Shown here: positions 62,932 through 64,000 of the stretch, one piece after another
Layout: every line of letters begins with the position of its first letter
Position numbering within the stretch: the first letter of the stretch is position 1
Assembly (NCBI GenBank): GCA_910583845.1
Contig: CAJUAB010000008.1
Location: 20,367 to 84,366, forward strand
Direction of reading: 5' to 3'
DNA length: 64,000 bases
DNA from: an uncultured Acetatifactor sp.
GTDB taxonomy: Bacteria; Bacillota; Clostridia; Lachnospirales; Lachnospiraceae
Position numbers and translations under genes: made by a program
Notes under the pieces: model-generated
The model's input: only the letters and a program-made list of their open reading frames with translations
Database searches by the model: none
Told to the model about the DNA's origin: nothing

Positions 62932-63840
62932 CTACTGGATATCTTTGGGGTTGTATCCGAAATTTTTCATCAGAAAATCGCTGTCACGCCAGTCCTTCTT
63001 TACCTTTACCCACAGCTGCAGATTCACATGCTGCTCCATCAGATCCTCTATATCCGGCCTGGCTGCCGAACCGATGCGCTTGAGCATGCTGCCTCCCCTG
63101 CCGATGATAATCCCCTTGTGTGAATCCCGCTCACAGACTATGGTGGCCTCTATGTCACAGATATTCTCACGATATTGCATCTTCTCAATGCTGACGGCAA
63201 TACCATGAGGAATTTCCTCCTCCAGAAGCCGCAGCGCCTTCTCCCGGATCAGTTCCGCCACGATCTGGCGCATGGGCTGGTCAGTGACAGTATCCTCGTC
63301 ATAAAATGCCGCTCCGTAGGGCAGGTACTTCATGACACAGGAGATCAGCAAATCCGTATTATCTCCTTTCAGCGCCGATACCGGCACAATCTCCTGAAAC
63401 TCCATGGTCTTCCGATAGGTATCTATACAGGGCAGAAGCTCCTCCTTTTTCACTGTATCTGATTTATTGATCACCAGGATCACCGGCGTTTTCACTTTCT
63501 GTAACTGTCCGATAATATGGCGTTCCCCCGCTCCAATAAAATTGCCGGGTTCCACCAGCCACAGAATCACATCCACCTCGGACAGAGTGCGCTCTGCCAC
63601 ATGCACCATGTAATCCCCCAGTCTGTTTTTGGCCTTGTGAATGCCCGGAGTATCCACAAACACGATCTGCCCCTGCCTGGAGGTATACACCGTCTGTATC
63701 CGGTTGCGGGTCGTCTGGGGCTTGTTGCTGGTAATGGCAATCTTCTGGCCGATCAGCCGGTTCATCAGCGTTGATTTTCCCACGTTGGGACGCCCGATCA
63801 ACGTCACAAAACCGGATTTGTATGCGGGATTTTCATTCAT
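62932..63840 (-). CDS. era: GTPase Era
   Basis: A 302-residue GTPase for 16S rRNA maturation and 30S assembly. G1 is LIGRPNVGKSTLMNRL, the switch region has NKPQTTRNRIQTVYT, G3 is VDTPGIHKAKN and G4 is INKSD. The C-terminal KH domain carries IIGRGGSMLKRIGSAAR. ATG 63840 is preferred to 63873 because AAGAGGAAAG lies upstream and the resulting length is standard. It heads an operon with yqzL and recO. Confidence 0.97.
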   Translation of the reverse strand: MNENPAYKSGFVTLIGRPNVGKSTLMNRLIGQKIAITSNKPQTTRNRIQTVYTSRQGQIVFVDTPGIHKAKNRLGDYMVHVAERTLSEVDVILWLVEPGNFIGAGERHIIGQLQKVKTPVILVINKSDTVKKEELLPCIDTYRKTMEFQEIVPVSALKGDNTDLLISCVMKYLPYGAAFYDEDTVTDQPMRQIVAELIREKALRLLEEEIPHGIAVSIEKMQYRENICDIEATIVCERDSHKGIIIGRGGSMLKRIGSAARPDIEDLMEQHVNLQLWVKVKKDWRDSDFLMKNFGYNPKDIQ

Positions 63841-63914
63841 GGGTTCTTTCCTCTTTCCTCTTTGTGTCTTCATTCCCTGACGGGACGCTCCTCACTGCAG
63901 CGTTTCCTGTCCTC

Positions 63915-64000
63915 TCAGTATTTCCCGCCGATGTGCCGCTTCCCGTAGTTCCCGCGTTCCCCGCTGCGCCGCTTCCCATAGTTCCCGCGTTCCCCGCTGC
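63915..64000 (-). CDS. 3' end of an upstream gene (frame uncertain)
   Basis: A minus-strand frame open to the window edge ends in TGA at 63917-63915 and encodes the basic Gly/Arg-rich tail SGERGNYGKR twice, then HIGGKY. Its third codon positions are GC-rich, as in neighbouring genes. A second open frame ending at 63833, overlapping the era start, encodes an Ala/Gly/Asn-rich tail and cannot be excluded. The product cannot be named. Confidence 0.4.
   Translation of the reverse strand, partial: SGERGNYGKRRSGERGNYGKRHIGGKY
63935..64000. repeat. Two tandem 33-bp units at the right edge
   Basis: 63935-63967 and 63968-64000 are identical except for one base (CCCGTAG versus CCCATAG). Further copies may continue beyond the window. 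The 33-bp length equals 11 codons. Confidence 0.9.

Noticed and set aside
1..64000. Prophage, insertion sequence, integrase, toxin-antitoxin or defence island
   Set aside because: No transposase, integrase, capsid, restriction or Cas motif was seen. The Rpn-type gene is the only nuclease-like accessory gene and has no mobile-element ends.

Overview
The window looks like chromosome from a gut-type Lachnospiraceae (Clostridia). This is inferred from gene families and order, not from a marker gene. The cues are an RnfC start at the left edge, a Na+-pumping biotin decarboxylase operon, ispH overlapping a ribosomal protein S1 gene, scpA/scpB, an era-yqzL-recO-glyS operon, dimeric glycyl-tRNA synthetase, Gram-positive leaders (AGGAGG ribosome sites) and intrinsic terminators. 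Most genes lie on the minus strand. No rRNA, tRNA, CRISPR array, prophage or insertion sequence was recognised.

Left third (1-29.7 kb), mainly housekeeping: rnfC (partial), a YprB-type exonuclease, cheR, baiN-like oxidoreductase-cmk-ispH-rpsA, RpiR and TetR regulators, a five-gene sodium-pump operon carrying both a 12S-type and a 5S-type carboxyltransferase, two D,D-carboxypeptidases around scpAB and a phosphoesterase, rpsU, a GDPD/LTA-synthase pair facing a small XRE regulator, alaS, a large exported unknown protein, and an Rpn/PD-(D/E)XK protein with an EEGR repeat tract.

Middle (29.8-55 kb), an accessory carbohydrate island and the most interesting part. A long minus-strand operon runs from a HAD-GH105 fusion through an alpha/alpha-toroid enzyme, an unknown protein with an NPP1/Vps62-like motif, then iolC, iolB, iolD, iolE, iolG and an iron alcohol dehydrogenase. 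Divergent to it is a five-gene family-5 ABC importer. Next come a ROK kinase and a GH38 alpha-mannosidase with a cysteine-rich 42-bp x 5 repeat, and an AraC regulator. The control regions of the HAD-GH105 operon and of the GH38 operon are clearly similar over about 180 bp, so the genes probably form one regulon. All the enzymes lack signal peptides. The picture is import of a small soluble glycoside followed by cytoplasmic removal of mannose and uronic acid and catabolism of myo-inositol. An inositol-containing glycan headgroup is a reasonable hypothesis, not a demonstrated substrate.

Right part (55-64 kb): an HscC-like Hsp70 with a large TPR protein whose N-terminal J-like domain lacks HPD, then glyS, a lipoprotein, recO, yqzL and era, with an internal promoter overlapping the recO stop codon. 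The last 66 bases are two copies of a 33-bp unit in an incomplete upstream gene.

Start codons were often moved inward from the longest reading frame to the ATG with a proper ribosome site; the reasons are given per gene.
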